From contig JBDLIA010000021.1 of assembly GCA_039715185.1 (NCBI GenBank), positions 1 to 43,813 on the forward strand: 43,813 nt of DNA. The letters are read 5' to 3'. Source of the stretch: Gemmatimonadota bacterium. Lineage in GTDB: Bacteria > Gemmatimonadota > Gemmatimonadetes > Longimicrobiales > RSA9. A model generated the notes under the pieces. The model made no database searches. It was not told the DNA's origin and was given only the letters and a program-made list of their open reading frames with translations. Of the stretch, positions 36,588-43,813 are shown piece by piece. Made by a program: the position numbers and the translations under genes. Numbering within the stretch: the stretch's first letter is position 1; each line of letters begins with the position of its first letter.

Positions 36588-38008
36588 CGACCGACCCCCC
36601 GCGGCGACCCACCGGACTCGTTGACGATGAGGCGTAGCTTACCCGAGCTCTCACGTGGAATCTCACCTACCCAGCGAACGGTAATGGGCATTCCGGGCAG
36701 CCTTTTTGCGGCCTCCCGGCGGACCCTCTCGAGGGTGTCGACGGCGCCGTCCGCGCCACTCTGCCTGAGGTGGATGCACAGCGCCCCCTCCGCAGATTGG
36801 CGCACCTGAAACTGATCCACCCGTACTCCGCGGTGCCTGAGATCCTCGAATAGATACATGAAGAACTCGCCGTGGTACTTCCGCCCCTCGCCATCGGCGA
36901 CGAAATCGTAGGCTCTCCCCCAGATCCTGAGGAGGACCGGCCACGCCCGCCCGCACGAACACGGCTGACCGAGGGTGCCGGAGTCGCCCAGCCGGTATCG
37001 GATCAGCGGCATGGCGTCGTTCCCCAGGTCGGTAACGAGGATCTCTCCAGGTTCACCGTCCGGGACGCGCCACCCATCCGCATCTACCGTCTCGACGATG
37101 ACGTTTTCCGCCATGATGTGCAGGGATCCCGCTGGACACCCGTAGGCGATCGGGCCCACCTCCCCGCACCCGTATTCATTCTGGACCGGTGCACCGAACG
37201 CATCGCTGATAAGCCGTCGCTGGGACTCTGCAAGCACCTCGGCCGTCGTGATCACGACCCGAATCCCGAGTTCAGACCCGCTAAGGTCGTTTCGGAGCAG
37301 AAAGCGCGCGAACTCTTCCAACATGGAAACGTATCCATACACGTATCGAGGCCTTATCGAGCGACACCTCGACCAGTACTGGGCCAACCGATCGTCGTCG
37401 AAGGCGAATGCGGGGAAGGTAGAGCGGTTCATTGCGATGTCGGCTGCCACCGAGGCGAAGCCTCTGGATAGCGTCGTCGCTCCCCCCCAGAATCTGACGT
37501 TGCGATCGCCCGATCGGACTCCGAACCAACCGTGTCCGAGCCACGAAGCCGCCCTCTCCCGCGCCACCGCGTCGGCGTTTTTCACGACGCACACTGCCTG
37601 GCCGGTTGAGCCGCCGGTCGTCTTCGTGCTGGTCCGGCCCCTGTACCCCACGATACGGACCGCGTCGGCGGCCTGCTGAACCTTTTCCCGCTCGAGGATC
37701 GGGAGCGACTGCAGCAGCTCTGCCAGAGGAGCATCCGGATGTGCGCGGGAGGGAAGCGACGCGCGATAGTGAGCGGACCCCTGTCTCGCGAGAGCCATCA
37801 AGCGCAACAAGGCAAGCCGTTGACGTTCGACCACTGAGTCCGGATTCGACCACTCGCGAGCTCGCATGAGCCTCAGGTGTCGGCTGGTCCCGGTTTGCTG
37901 CGTAACAGCTAGCGCCAACGGGTAGATGACGTGCCGATTGGCAGCAGTACGGATTCTGTGGGCGACCGATTGCCGAATCATTGCTTGAGAGAACTGCGCA
38001 ACGTCCAT
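36584..38008 (-). CDS. CapK/PaaK-like adenylate-forming enzyme
   Basis: This 474-residue cytosolic enzyme belongs to the phenylacetate-CoA ligase/CapK branch of the ANL superfamily. The phosphate-binding loop is KTTGGSTGQ (129-137). NEYGCGEVGPIAYGC carries the aromatic/Glu motif. Then come LVTDLGNDAMPLIRYRLGD and a Cys pair, CSCGRAWPVL, as in PaaK-type proteins. The catalytic Lys lies in PRESSGKLRLIV. Such genes recur in capsule loci; they are thought to activate a carboxylate for glycan modification (inference). It is first in the seven-gene minus-strand operon. ATG 38008 is used; ATG 37981 is an alternative. Confidence 0.88.
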   Translation of the reverse strand: MDVAQFSQAMIRQSVAHRIRTAANRHVIYPLALAVTQQTGTSRHLRLMRAREWSNPDSVVERQRLALLRLMALARQGSAHYRASLPSRAHPDAPLAELLQSLPILEREKVQQAADAVRIVGYRGRTSTKTTGGSTGQAVCVVKNADAVARERAASWLGHGWFGVRSGDRNVRFWGGATTLSRGFASVAADIAMNRSTFPAFAFDDDRLAQYWSRCRSIRPRYVYGYVSMLEEFARFLLRNDLSGSELGIRVVITTAEVLAESQRRLISDAFGAPVQNEYGCGEVGPIAYGCPAGSLHIMAENVIVETVDADGWRVPDGEPGEILVTDLGNDAMPLIRYRLGDSGTLGQPCSCGRAWPVLLRIWGRAYDFVADGEGRKYHGEFFMYLFEDLRHRGVRVDQFQVRQSAEGALCIHLRQSGADGAVDTLERVRREAAKRLPGMPITVRWVGEIPRESSGKLRLIVNESGGSPRGVGR

Positions 38009-38052
38009 GCCCTGTCAAGGGGACCGCCGAAGCCAGAGAACTGACGCAATCT

Positions 38053-38071
38053 GTAGAGGGCACGCAACAAT
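38053..38071. promoter_or_regulatory. Degenerate copy 4 of the 19-bp dyad
   Basis: The sequence is GTAGAGGGCACGCAACAAT, 13 of 19 identical to the wzc-upstream copy, including ACGCAACAA at the right. The outer arms are imperfect. It lies between the sigma-54 candidate at 38211 and the capK-like start, so it would be downstream of that promoter; its use for the capK operon is therefore doubtful. Confidence 0.3.
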
Positions 38072-38210
38072 CATGGCGAGAGCGTCGCCTGAGCGCGACG
38101 ACCTCGCCGTGACCAAAGGCGGAGCTGGCAAGCCCGCGGGCCTGCCACTTGTTCTGCCATGCCGGTTCGTCCACCAGCCAAGGCCCTCCGTCAAAGTAGG
38201 TGGACATCGC

Positions 38211-38226
38211 TGCACTTGCCGGGCCA
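38211..38226 (-). promoter_or_regulatory. Candidate sigma-54 promoter of the capK-like operon
   Basis: On the minus strand, TGGCCC-GGCAA-GTGC-A matches 8 of 10 positions plus W, with exact GG-N10-GC spacing. The predicted start is near 38200, about 190 bases before the ATG at 38008. Confidence 0.5.
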
Positions 38227-38378
38227 AGGTTCCTGGCGTAGCCGAGCAGTCGTCACCCGCCACGAGATCTGGGCGATCCGCCAACCTTCGGCCTTGACCC
38301 CGACGCGGGCCGACCCTCTCGTGCTACCTTCGCAGGTAAATCTCTCAGCAAGGTTGGACCTTTGGCCGAGGCCTATCC

Positions 38379-38915
38379 GTGAGACTACTGGCCCGAGCGA
38401 TCCGTCACCTGCCGGACAGGCTCCTGCACGGACGCCGCCGTTCGGCGGCGCTCACCCGCCTGGCCGAGGGCCCGGCAGATCGCATCCTCGTGCTTTGCCA
38501 CGGCAACATTATCCGCAGCCCGTTCGTCGAGCGGAGGCTAGCCGCGGCCGGCGCGGAAGCCCGTTCCGGGGGTTTTATCGGACCTGGCCGCCGGTCACCT
38601 CCCGAGGCGCAGGAGGCGGCACGGGTCCACCGGGTCAACCTGAGCGGACACATCTCAAAGTTGGTGACGGAGGAAGATCTGCGCTGGGCGGAACTCGTTC
38701 TCGTCATGGATGGCATCCAGGAACGCCGAGCCAGAGAACTCCATGGAGCCGCGGGACCCTCGATCGTCCGACTTGGCGACCTGGACCCGCAGCCGATCGA
38801 GCGGCGAGCGATTCCAGACCCGTTCGGCGAGGGCGAGCCGGTGTTCCGCTCGACGTACCAGCGCCTGCTTCGGTGCCTCGAACCGCTGGAATCCCGTTTG
38901 CGTGGCGGCGGGTAG
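38379..38915 (+). CDS. Low-molecular-weight protein tyrosine phosphatase (Wzb-like)
   Basis: This cytosolic phosphatase has 178 residues. The P-loop is VLCHGNIIRSPF with Cys40, Arg46 and Ser47 (C-x5-R-S). The general acid is in the C-terminal loop IPDPFGEG (Asp147). The usual core is about 150 residues; here a 33-residue basic N-terminal extension precedes it. Wzb-type enzymes dephosphorylate Wzc-type kinases, so its expected partner is the BY-kinase at 12564. It starts at GTG 38379; no better start lies near the core. It is divergent from the capK-like operon and convergent with the Ig-like lipoprotein gene. Confidence 0.9.
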   Translation: MRLLARAIRHLPDRLLHGRRRSAALTRLAEGPADRILVLCHGNIIRSPFVERRLAAAGAEARSGGFIGPGRRSPPEAQEAARVHRVNLSGHISKLVTEEDLRWAELVLVMDGIQERRARELHGAAGPSIVRLGDLDPQPIERRAIPDPFGEGEPVFRSTYQRLLRCLEPLESRLRGGG

Positions 38916-38941
38916 TCCCAGCGATATCCGGTACAAAGCGA

Positions 38942-38969
38942 ACGGCGGCGGACTCTCGCCCGCCGCCGT
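38942..38969. terminator. Possible bidirectional hairpin between convergent genes
   Basis: A perfect 10-bp stem ACGGCGGCGG/CCGCCGCCGT has an 8-base loop, placed between the converging phosphatase and lipoprotein stops. T content after the stem is modest (TTCGCTTTG on the minus strand, none on the plus), so termination is plausible but not certain. Confidence 0.5.
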
Positions 38970-38995
38970 CAGAACACCCATCAACGCTGCCAGCG

Positions 38996-40477
38996 TCACC
39001 GCGGCCAGCCCGGGTCACGTGCCCAGACCGTTATGTCGTCCCACCATATCGACTGCGCCCTTGCCGGCCCCTGGTTCAGGTTCCGGCCGAGGTAGATTCC
39101 GTACACTCCGCGGCGATTGACCACGAAGTTGGTCTCCACGCTCATCAACTCTCCGTCGACCCAGAGAGCGGATCCCCCGTCCGGCACGTTGGGTGCGCTC
39201 GACGTTCTCATCCACAACCGGACCGTATGCCACTCGCCATCCCAGGCTGCGGAGCCGTCGCCTCCCGCCCACCGGCGAACGCCATCAGGATCAACCCACT
39301 CCCAGCGCCGACCCTGACCGTTTCCGTTCTTCAGTCCAAACCTGGAGGCCCCGTTCGTGGAGCCGCTCCAGTGCTTCACGCGACCACCCATGAGCTTGTA
39401 GTCCGGGTTGGATCCGCAGCTCCAGTCGGTCGGAGCCACCGTGTCCCACCCCCTATCGAAGCGGACGTGCGCCTCCACCCAGATCTCGCGTAGCTCGGGA
39501 AACGCCAGATTGCGGCCGATCGAGTAGTCGTTGCAGCGACGGTCCGACAACGACCTGTCCGGGAAGTCGTAGCGCATCGAGCCGCCGTTGGCGTCGTAGC
39601 TGTGACCCGCGTCGATCTGGATCAGGCCCGGATGACGATCCTCGGTCTCGGTGTAGAGGCTGAACGGATCGTTCATGAAGTGTCCGGTCGAGCTGTACTG
39701 AGAGTAGTCCTCGCGCAGCAGGACTCCGTCCGCGCCGATGGCGACAACGGACGCGTTGCTCGTGGACGACCAGTCGCCTACCGCGGCCGTGACGACCGCC
39801 GCGCCGACTGCTATCGCCGTGATGACTCCCGCTTTGTCCACCGTAATCGCGTCCGGGTTGCTGCTCGACCAGGTGACCTGCTCGGGAGCCGGGTTGCTGC
39901 CGTCGGGCAGCGTAACCACCAGCGTCCGAGTGGCCCCGAACCCCGCGAACGTGACCTTCCCAGGCGAAATGCCCGCACTGCCGTCGGTGGTGCCGGTGCT
40001 TCCGGAGTCGGTGCCTCCACCGGCGCCCTCGACGAATGCCTCGAAATGGAATGGTCTCGATTTGCGGGCCTTCGCCGTGAGTTTTTGATACTCGCCGTCA
40101 TGGCCGAGGGTCCAGGTTGCGGAAGTCACGCCGTCCTGGTCGGTGACCGAGGTGCCGGGGGTAACGCTGCCTCCGCCTTCCTTGACTCTCCAAACGACCT
40201 CGACTCCCGCCCGCGGGAACCCCTTCTTGTCGATCAGTTGGATCTCGAGCAGTTCCCCGACCGTCTCCCCGGGCGATCCGTTGGCGAAGAAGATCGTGGG
40301 GTTGAGGGCGATGATCTCGCCCTCGTCGGGCCCGAACAGATCCGCGCACCCGGTCGCTCCCAGGCTGGCGACCAGCAAGGCCGGCAGCGCCCGGAGGACA
40401 AGCCCTGGACGTCGGCCGTGGCGGGTTGTGGTGGTGGTTCGGGGATGAGCGATCAGGGTGGTGTCGCTGCGCGTCAT
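38996..40477 (-). CDS. Lipoprotein with two bacterial Ig-like domains and a jelly-roll/lyase-like C-terminal domain
   Basis: This exported lipoprotein has 493 residues. A long basic n-region leads to LPALLVASLGATGC with lipobox Cys44. Residues 52-150 look like a Big_1-type Ig domain (GVEVVWRVKEGGGSVTPGTS, TDQDGVTSATWTLG). A Gly/Ser/Thr linker (151-168) follows. Residues 170-247 form a Big_2-type domain (VTWSSSNPDAITVDKAGVIT). The remainder (LLREDYSQYS to the end) resembles the beta jelly-roll of polysaccharide-lyase or concanavalin-like proteins: RYDFPDRS, EIWVEAHVRFDRGWD, EWHTVRLWMRTS, GELMSVETNFVV, IWWDDITVWA. It may bind or cleave the exported glycan. ATG 40477 is chosen for the signal peptide. 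A 9/10 sigma-54 promoter lies upstream. Confidence 0.82.
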   Translation of the reverse strand: MTRSDTTLIAHPRTTTTTRHGRRPGLVLRALPALLVASLGATGCADLFGPDEGEIIALNPTIFFANGSPGETVGELLEIQLIDKKGFPRAGVEVVWRVKEGGGSVTPGTSVTDQDGVTSATWTLGHDGEYQKLTAKARKSRPFHFEAFVEGAGGGTDSGSTGTTDGSAGISPGKVTFAGFGATRTLVVTLPDGSNPAPEQVTWSSSNPDAITVDKAGVITAIAVGAAVVTAAVGDWSSTSNASVVAIGADGVLLREDYSQYSSTGHFMNDPFSLYTETEDRHPGLIQIDAGHSYDANGGSMRYDFPDRSLSDRRCNDYSIGRNLAFPELREIWVEAHVRFDRGWDTVAPTDWSCGSNPDYKLMGGRVKHWSGSTNGASRFGLKNGNGQGRRWEWVDPDGVRRWAGGDGSAAWDGEWHTVRLWMRTSSAPNVPDGGSALWVDGELMSVETNFVVNRRGVYGIYLGRNLNQGPARAQSIWWDDITVWARDPGWPR

Positions 40478-40826
40478 ACGAGCTCCGCAGTTTTGCGTCC
40501 CGCGAGCAGCTCCCCCCACTAAGATCCGCCCGCAACGAGAAGGCCGCCGGCGAGGCGACCTCGCTGGCGGCCCGGCCGGCACGACGGCGTCCCACGCCGT
40601 CACAGCCCCGTAGCTCTGCGCCACCGCCTTTCGACGGGTTTGCTCTTGGCAGCGATCTGTGTACGCCCGGGATGGAGGGCAACGCCGGTGCCGATTCGCG
40701 TCACGCGCGCGCGAGGGTCGACAAATCGTTTTACGAAAGAGACTTGGAAGGCTGTGAAGGGGACGTGGGATTGCGCGACGGGGCGTCCGGTGGACCGACC
40801 ATTTTTCGCCCTGATCGGAAAAAGTG
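40478..40826. other. Intergenic region upstream of the Ig-like lipoprotein
   Basis: These 349 bases lie between same-strand genes with no supported reading frame. They hold the sigma-54 promoter at 40679-40693 and a small dyad TCGT-TTT-ACGA near 40726-40736. A weak hairpin (CCCTGA/TCAGGG, 40809-40832) overlaps the upstream gene's stop and lacks a T-tract. Confidence 0.55.
40679..40693 (-). promoter_or_regulatory. Sigma-54 promoter of the Ig-like lipoprotein gene
   Basis: On the minus strand, CGGCAC-CGGCG-TTGC matches TGGCAC-N5-TTGC at 9 of 10 positions, with exact GG-N10-GC spacing, in a non-coding gap and in the right orientation. The predicted start is near 40667, which implies a leader of about 190 bases. 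Confidence 0.68.
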
Positions 40827-42287
40827 TCAGGGATCGCGGTCTTGGGCCGAAGGCGCCCTGGAGGGGCGAGGGTCTGTCGGACCGCACCAGTCCAGCGCCA
40901 CTGCGTAGCGCCGATAGTCGAGCCGCGCGGCCTCCCAGTGGCCGCGGCGGCGGCAGTGCTCGTCGATCCAGCGCTGTGCGCGCGGCCCGCCCGGTACCAG
41001 GCCCCTACGCCGAATGGCCGAAATGGCCCAGAAGCCGCCGGATTCCGCCAGCACCTGGTCGAGCTTGGCCGGGTCGCCGTCCGACTCGATCACGCTCAGG
41101 TCGGGAGCGTAGTAGCGGTGGACGATGACGGGCCACGCGACGACGGGAGCCGCGCCGACCTCTCGGATGGCCGCGTGCGCCGGGCGGAAGTCGAAGCGAG
41201 TTCCGTCGGCCAGGTGCGACACGGTCTGCGGCAGGACGCCCGCCAGAAGGATCGCGACGAAGCCAGCTGCAAAGCGCCCCCCCAACCCTTCGTGCGCCCG
41301 CTGCACCGCCGCGCCGGCGGCGAGGAAGAGGAGCGGCAGCGCCGCGGTGCCGTAGTCGGCGAAGACCGCGGTGCGGGTCCCGGCCAGCAGCAGCAGCAGG
41401 AGCACCGAGGCCAGGCCGCCCGCGCACGTCGCAGCGAGGCGGCGGGTGCCGGCTCGCCGCCAGAGCACGACCACGCCGACGAGCGCGGCGACCACCACCA
41501 CCGGCCCCGCCCATTGGATGATCGCGGGCACGAGGCGTGAGCTCCACTCGCCCCCGAACGCCCCCGGGTTACGCAAGGCCCGCCCGCCATCCAGCAGGCG
41601 TACCAGTCCGTACCACAGCGCGAGCGGCGCCAACATCGGCGCCCACACGTGGACGAGGTGGCCGGCCCGAGGAACGGGCGCGCGCACGTGCCCCTCCGCG
41701 GTCACGATCGTCGTCGCAATCGCGACGCCTACCAGCGCGAACAGGAACGTGGGGTGCGTAAGCGCCGCGAGCAGTCCGACCGTCACCGCGACAACCCGAG
41801 CCCACCGGGATGACCCATCCAGCGCCGGAGGCAACGCCGCGTAAAGCAGCACGGCAAGCAGGTACAGGAGCGTCCAGTACCGGGCGAACTGGGAGTGGTA
41901 GATGTGCCAGGGCGAGATCGCCACGAGCGCGGCCGCCGCCAACCCTCCGACGGGACCGATGAGACGCCGTCCGGCCCACCAGGTGGCCGCAACACCCAGG
42001 AGCCCGAACAAAGCCGCCGGCGCCCTCAATAGCCATGGCTCGGCCGGCAGGACGAGTAGCAGCGCGTGCTGTAGCAGATAGTAGAGAGGACGCCCGAGGA
42101 TTCCCGGCCCATCCCCCGCGCTCGCGCCGAAATCCGCCGCGTCGCGCAGGGTGTACAGCTCATCCTGCTCGAACGCCAGGGTTCCCAGACCCCAGACGCG
42201 GACGGCGGCCGCCAGCAGCAGCACGGCCGCGAGCAGCCAGCGCTCACGGGCGACGAAGGAGCGGTGGCCCGCGTCCTGGAGAGACAC
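40827..42287 (-). CDS. GT39-like (ArnT/PMT-type) membrane glycosyltransferase
   Basis: This polytopic GT-C enzyme has 486 residues. After the first helix, FEQDELYTLRDAADF supplies the acidic catalytic pair of loop 1. GRPLYYLLQHALL and SPWHIYHSQFARYWTLLYLL are typical of the PMT_2 family. About ten helices are followed by a soluble C-terminal segment with VAWPVIVHRYYAPDLSVIESDG. It is similar in layout to the product at 24718. Start GTG 42287 is 11 bases after the GT2 stop. The DPM1-like GT2 just upstream could make the polyprenyl-phosphate sugar that this enzyme uses (inference). Confidence 0.85.
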   Translation of the reverse strand: MSLQDAGHRSFVARERWLLAAVLLLAAAVRVWGLGTLAFEQDELYTLRDAADFGASAGDGPGILGRPLYYLLQHALLLVLPAEPWLLRAPAALFGLLGVAATWWAGRRLIGPVGGLAAAALVAISPWHIYHSQFARYWTLLYLLAVLLYAALPPALDGSSRWARVVAVTVGLLAALTHPTFLFALVGVAIATTIVTAEGHVRAPVPRAGHLVHVWAPMLAPLALWYGLVRLLDGGRALRNPGAFGGEWSSRLVPAIIQWAGPVVVVAALVGVVVLWRRAGTRRLAATCAGGLASVLLLLLLAGTRTAVFADYGTAALPLLFLAAGAAVQRAHEGLGGRFAAGFVAILLAGVLPQTVSHLADGTRFDFRPAHAAIREVGAAPVVAWPVIVHRYYAPDLSVIESDGDPAKLDQVLAESGGFWAISAIRRRGLVPGGPRAQRWIDEHCRRRGHWEAARLDYRRYAVALDWCGPTDPRPSRAPSAQDRDP

Positions 42288-42298
42288 CTCGGAGTCCG

Positions 42299-43351
42299 TC
42301 AGCGATCCTGCGCGCGGCGAGCGGCCCCGGACCGCCGCATCGGCGGCGCGTGGGCCCGGGGCGGCCGGGTTCGGCGAATGATGAGCTCGCCCACCAAGCC
42401 GGCAGACACGAGCTGGACGCCCGTCAAGAGCAGAACGATCCCCAGGAACAGGAGCGGCCGGGTCCCGATGTTCTCATCCAGGACGAGGCGCAGGTAACTC
42501 ATGTAGACCAGAATGGCGAACCCGACCATTCCTATCGTGAGGCCGACGCTGCCGAACAGGTGCATGGGGCGGTGCTCGAAGCGCGTAAGCATGAATACCG
42601 TGAGCAGGTCGTACGCCCCCTTGAAGAGGCGGCTGATGCCGTACTTGCTCCTGCCATGTGTGCGCGGCGCGTGCTCCACGGCCACCTCGCCGACCCGAAA
42701 CCCGCGCCAGGCGGCCAGCACCGGGATGAAACGGTGCATCTCGCCGTACAGATCGAGTTCTCGAACGACCTCCGCGCGATAGGCCTTGTACCCGCAGTTG
42801 AAATCGTGCAGGTCGAGTCCGGACACGCGCGCCGTTACCCAGTTGAAGAACCGGCTTGGTAACGTCTTGTTGAGTGGGTCGTGTCGGTTCTGCTTCCAGC
42901 CCGACACCATGTCGAACTCGTCCAGCGGCGCGAGCAGCTTGGGCATCTCCGACGGCACGTCCTGGAGGTCGGCGTCCATGGTGACGACCACGCCGCCGCT
43001 GGCCGCGGCGAACGCTACGTTGAGCGCCTCCGCCTTCCCCCTGTTCGAGCGAAAGTGGAAGACCTCGAGGCGCTTATCTTCTCGGGCCAACTCGTCGAGA
43101 AGCTCGGCGCTGCCGTCCCTCGAGCCGTCGTCCACGAGGATCATTTGGTGCGTCAGGCCCAACCCGGCGACGACTTCCGAGACCGACGTCACCAGCTCGC
43201 GAAGCGTCCCCACCTCGTCGAATACCGGCACGACGATTGAGAGATCGGGCCCCGCCGAGGGCGGCTCGCCACCACCGATCACGTCGGCGCTCGGCGCCGC
43301 GGCGTCATCCCGCATGGCATCCGTGTGCGTCTGCACTGCCTCCCCATTCAT
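42299..43351 (-). CDS. DPM1/GtrB-like polyprenyl-phosphate glycosyltransferase (GT2)
   Basis: This 350-residue GT2 has two C-terminal membrane helices. The GT-A domain shows LSIVVPVFDEVGTLRELV, MILVDDGSRDGS, FRSNRGKAEALNVAFAAASG, VVVTMDADLQDVPSEM (metal-binding DxD) and DFNCGYKAYRAEVVRELDLYG, the DPM1/GtrB/ArnC hallmark. The helices are about IGMVGFAILVYMSYLRLVL and PLLFLGIVLLLTGVQLVSAG. It transfers a sugar from a nucleotide donor to polyprenyl phosphate at the inner membrane. A polar 35-residue N-terminus precedes the domain. One base separates its ATG from the upstream stop. Confidence 0.93.
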   Translation of the reverse strand: MNGEAVQTHTDAMRDDAAAPSADVIGGGEPPSAGPDLSIVVPVFDEVGTLRELVTSVSEVVAGLGLTHQMILVDDGSRDGSAELLDELAREDKRLEVFHFRSNRGKAEALNVAFAAASGGVVVTMDADLQDVPSEMPKLLAPLDEFDMVSGWKQNRHDPLNKTLPSRFFNWVTARVSGLDLHDFNCGYKAYRAEVVRELDLYGEMHRFIPVLAAWRGFRVGEVAVEHAPRTHGRSKYGISRLFKGAYDLLTVFMLTRFEHRPMHLFGSVGLTIGMVGFAILVYMSYLRLVLDENIGTRPLLFLGIVLLLTGVQLVSAGLVGELIIRRTRPPRAHAPPMRRSGAARRAQDR

Positions 43352-43352
43352 G

Positions 43353-43813
43353 TCAGGTCACCTCCGCCCGCACCCCGCGCAGCGACGTACCCATCATTGA
43401 GTACACCACGCCGCCGATCGCGCCCACGAGCGCGAAACCGATGAAGAAGACCAGGCTGTAGGCCACCGCGTCAGCGGCGGCTACGCCGAACGGCGCCAAG
43501 AGCAGGAGCCAGGCCCCCTCCCGCACGCCTATACCGGACAGCGACACAGGCAGCATTGCGAGCAGGCTCACGACGGGCACGGCCGCAAGAAACAGCGCGG
43601 GCGGCAGACGCAGGCCGAGCGCCGTGGCCAGCAACGCCCACGCCACGATGTACAGCCCCTGAACGACGAGGCCAAGCGCGGCGATCCTCGCCAGCTCGCC
43701 CGGGGAACGCCGCAGCCGCCGCACGAGCTCCAGCGCCGGTCCGAAACGCCTCAACACCGCGTCGGAGCGAACCAGCCGGCGCAGCAACGCGACCGCGACC
43801 AACAGGGAGACCA
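43353..43813 (-). CDS. UPF0104/LPG-synthase-TM-like membrane protein (5' end outside the window)
   Basis: Only the C-terminal 150 residues or so are present; the frame is open to the right edge, so the start lies outside. Several hydrophobic helices are visible. The motif LPVSLSGIGVREGAWLLLLAPFG is the signature of the UPF0104 (lysylphosphatidylglycerol synthase transmembrane-like/AglD-like) family, whose members act in lipid or glycolipid translocation. It ends SLRGVRAEVT, 1 base before the GT2 ATG, so it belongs to the same operon. A lipid-linked glycan flippase-like role is possible but unproven. Confidence 0.82.
   Translation of the reverse strand, partial: VSLLVAVALLRRLVRSDAVLRRFGPALELVRRLRRSPGELARIAALGLVVQGLYIVAWALLATALGLRLPPALFLAAVPVVSLLAMLPVSLSGIGVREGAWLLLLAPFGVAAADAVAYSLVFFIGFALVGAIGGVVYSMMGTSLRGVRAEVT

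Larger units (their letters stand above)
38009..38378. other. Divergent intergenic region of the capK-like operon and the phosphatase gene
   Basis: These 370 bases hold no gene I can support. They contain a degenerate 19-bp dyad (38053-38071) and a sigma-54-type promoter reading toward the capK-like gene (38211-38226). Confidence 0.55.

Noticed and set aside
37998-38012. GGGCAT-N5-TTGC sigma-54-like match on the minus strand
   Set aside because: It covers the capK-like start codon, so the transcript would begin inside the gene; probably chance.
40809-40832. Hairpin CCCTGA/TCAGGG as a terminator
   Set aside because: It has only a 6-bp stem and a 12-base loop, overlaps the stop codon and has no T-tract after it.

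Overview
The window is chromosomal DNA from a high-GC Gram-negative-type bacterium. It has Wza/Wzc-like export proteins, two lipoprotein signal peptides, N-terminal signal sequences and a sigma-54 regulator. A K+-dependent membrane pyrophosphatase, a prs-ctc-pth cluster and the overall protein style would fit Gemmatimonadota or a related deep-branching phylum. That placement is inference from style only; no rRNA or tRNA is present to test it.

Region 1 (1-10000) is mostly housekeeping. It holds ychF, an M20 peptidase, a small ArsR-type regulator coupled to an SRPBCC-SnoaL protein, a secreted serine hydrolase, hppA, and the classical translation/nucleotide set prs, rplY (CTC type) and pth. Two convincing intrinsic terminators lie after hppA and after pth.

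Region 2 (10226-43813, running off the right edge) is one large surface or exopolysaccharide locus of at least 33 kb. It contains: an outer-membrane export protein (Wza-like) with a coupled small zinc-ribbon protein; a Wzc-like BY-kinase; a low-Mr tyrosine phosphatase (Wzb-like); an initiating polyprenyl-phosphate sugar-phosphate transferase; about nine glycosyltransferases; a separated Wzm/Wzt ABC exporter pair; a Wzy/WaaL-like polymerase or ligase; a NodB deacetylase; a CapK/PaaK-like adenylate-forming enzyme; an ATP-grasp ligase; a phosphoribosyltransferase-HAD fusion; two secreted lipoproteins; two GT39-like membrane glycosyltransferases; a DPM1-like GT2; and a UPF0104-type membrane protein. 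Most genes sit in minus-strand operons with 4-base ATGA/GTGA overlaps.

Regulation is the most interesting part. In the middle of the locus lie a soluble histidine kinase and an NtrC-type sigma-54 response regulator whose genes overlap by 4 bases. I find sigma-54-type (-24/-12) promoters, correctly oriented and with exact GG-N10-GC spacing, in the gaps upstream of wzc, the initiating transferase, the lipoprotein-wzm operon, the capK operon and the large Ig-like lipoprotein. A separate 19-bp dyad, GTTG-N11-CAAC, occurs in three intergenic regions of the locus, with a fourth degenerate copy. Upstream of wzc it lies 75 bp from the -24 element, a typical enhancer distance. My hypothesis is a dedicated sigma-54 regulon that switches the whole polysaccharide locus through this two-component pair. 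A divergent protein next to wzc, a pseudo-receiver fused to a degenerate GGDEF domain, may be an additional non-enzymatic regulator.

No CRISPR array, insertion sequence, tRNA or rRNA was recognised.
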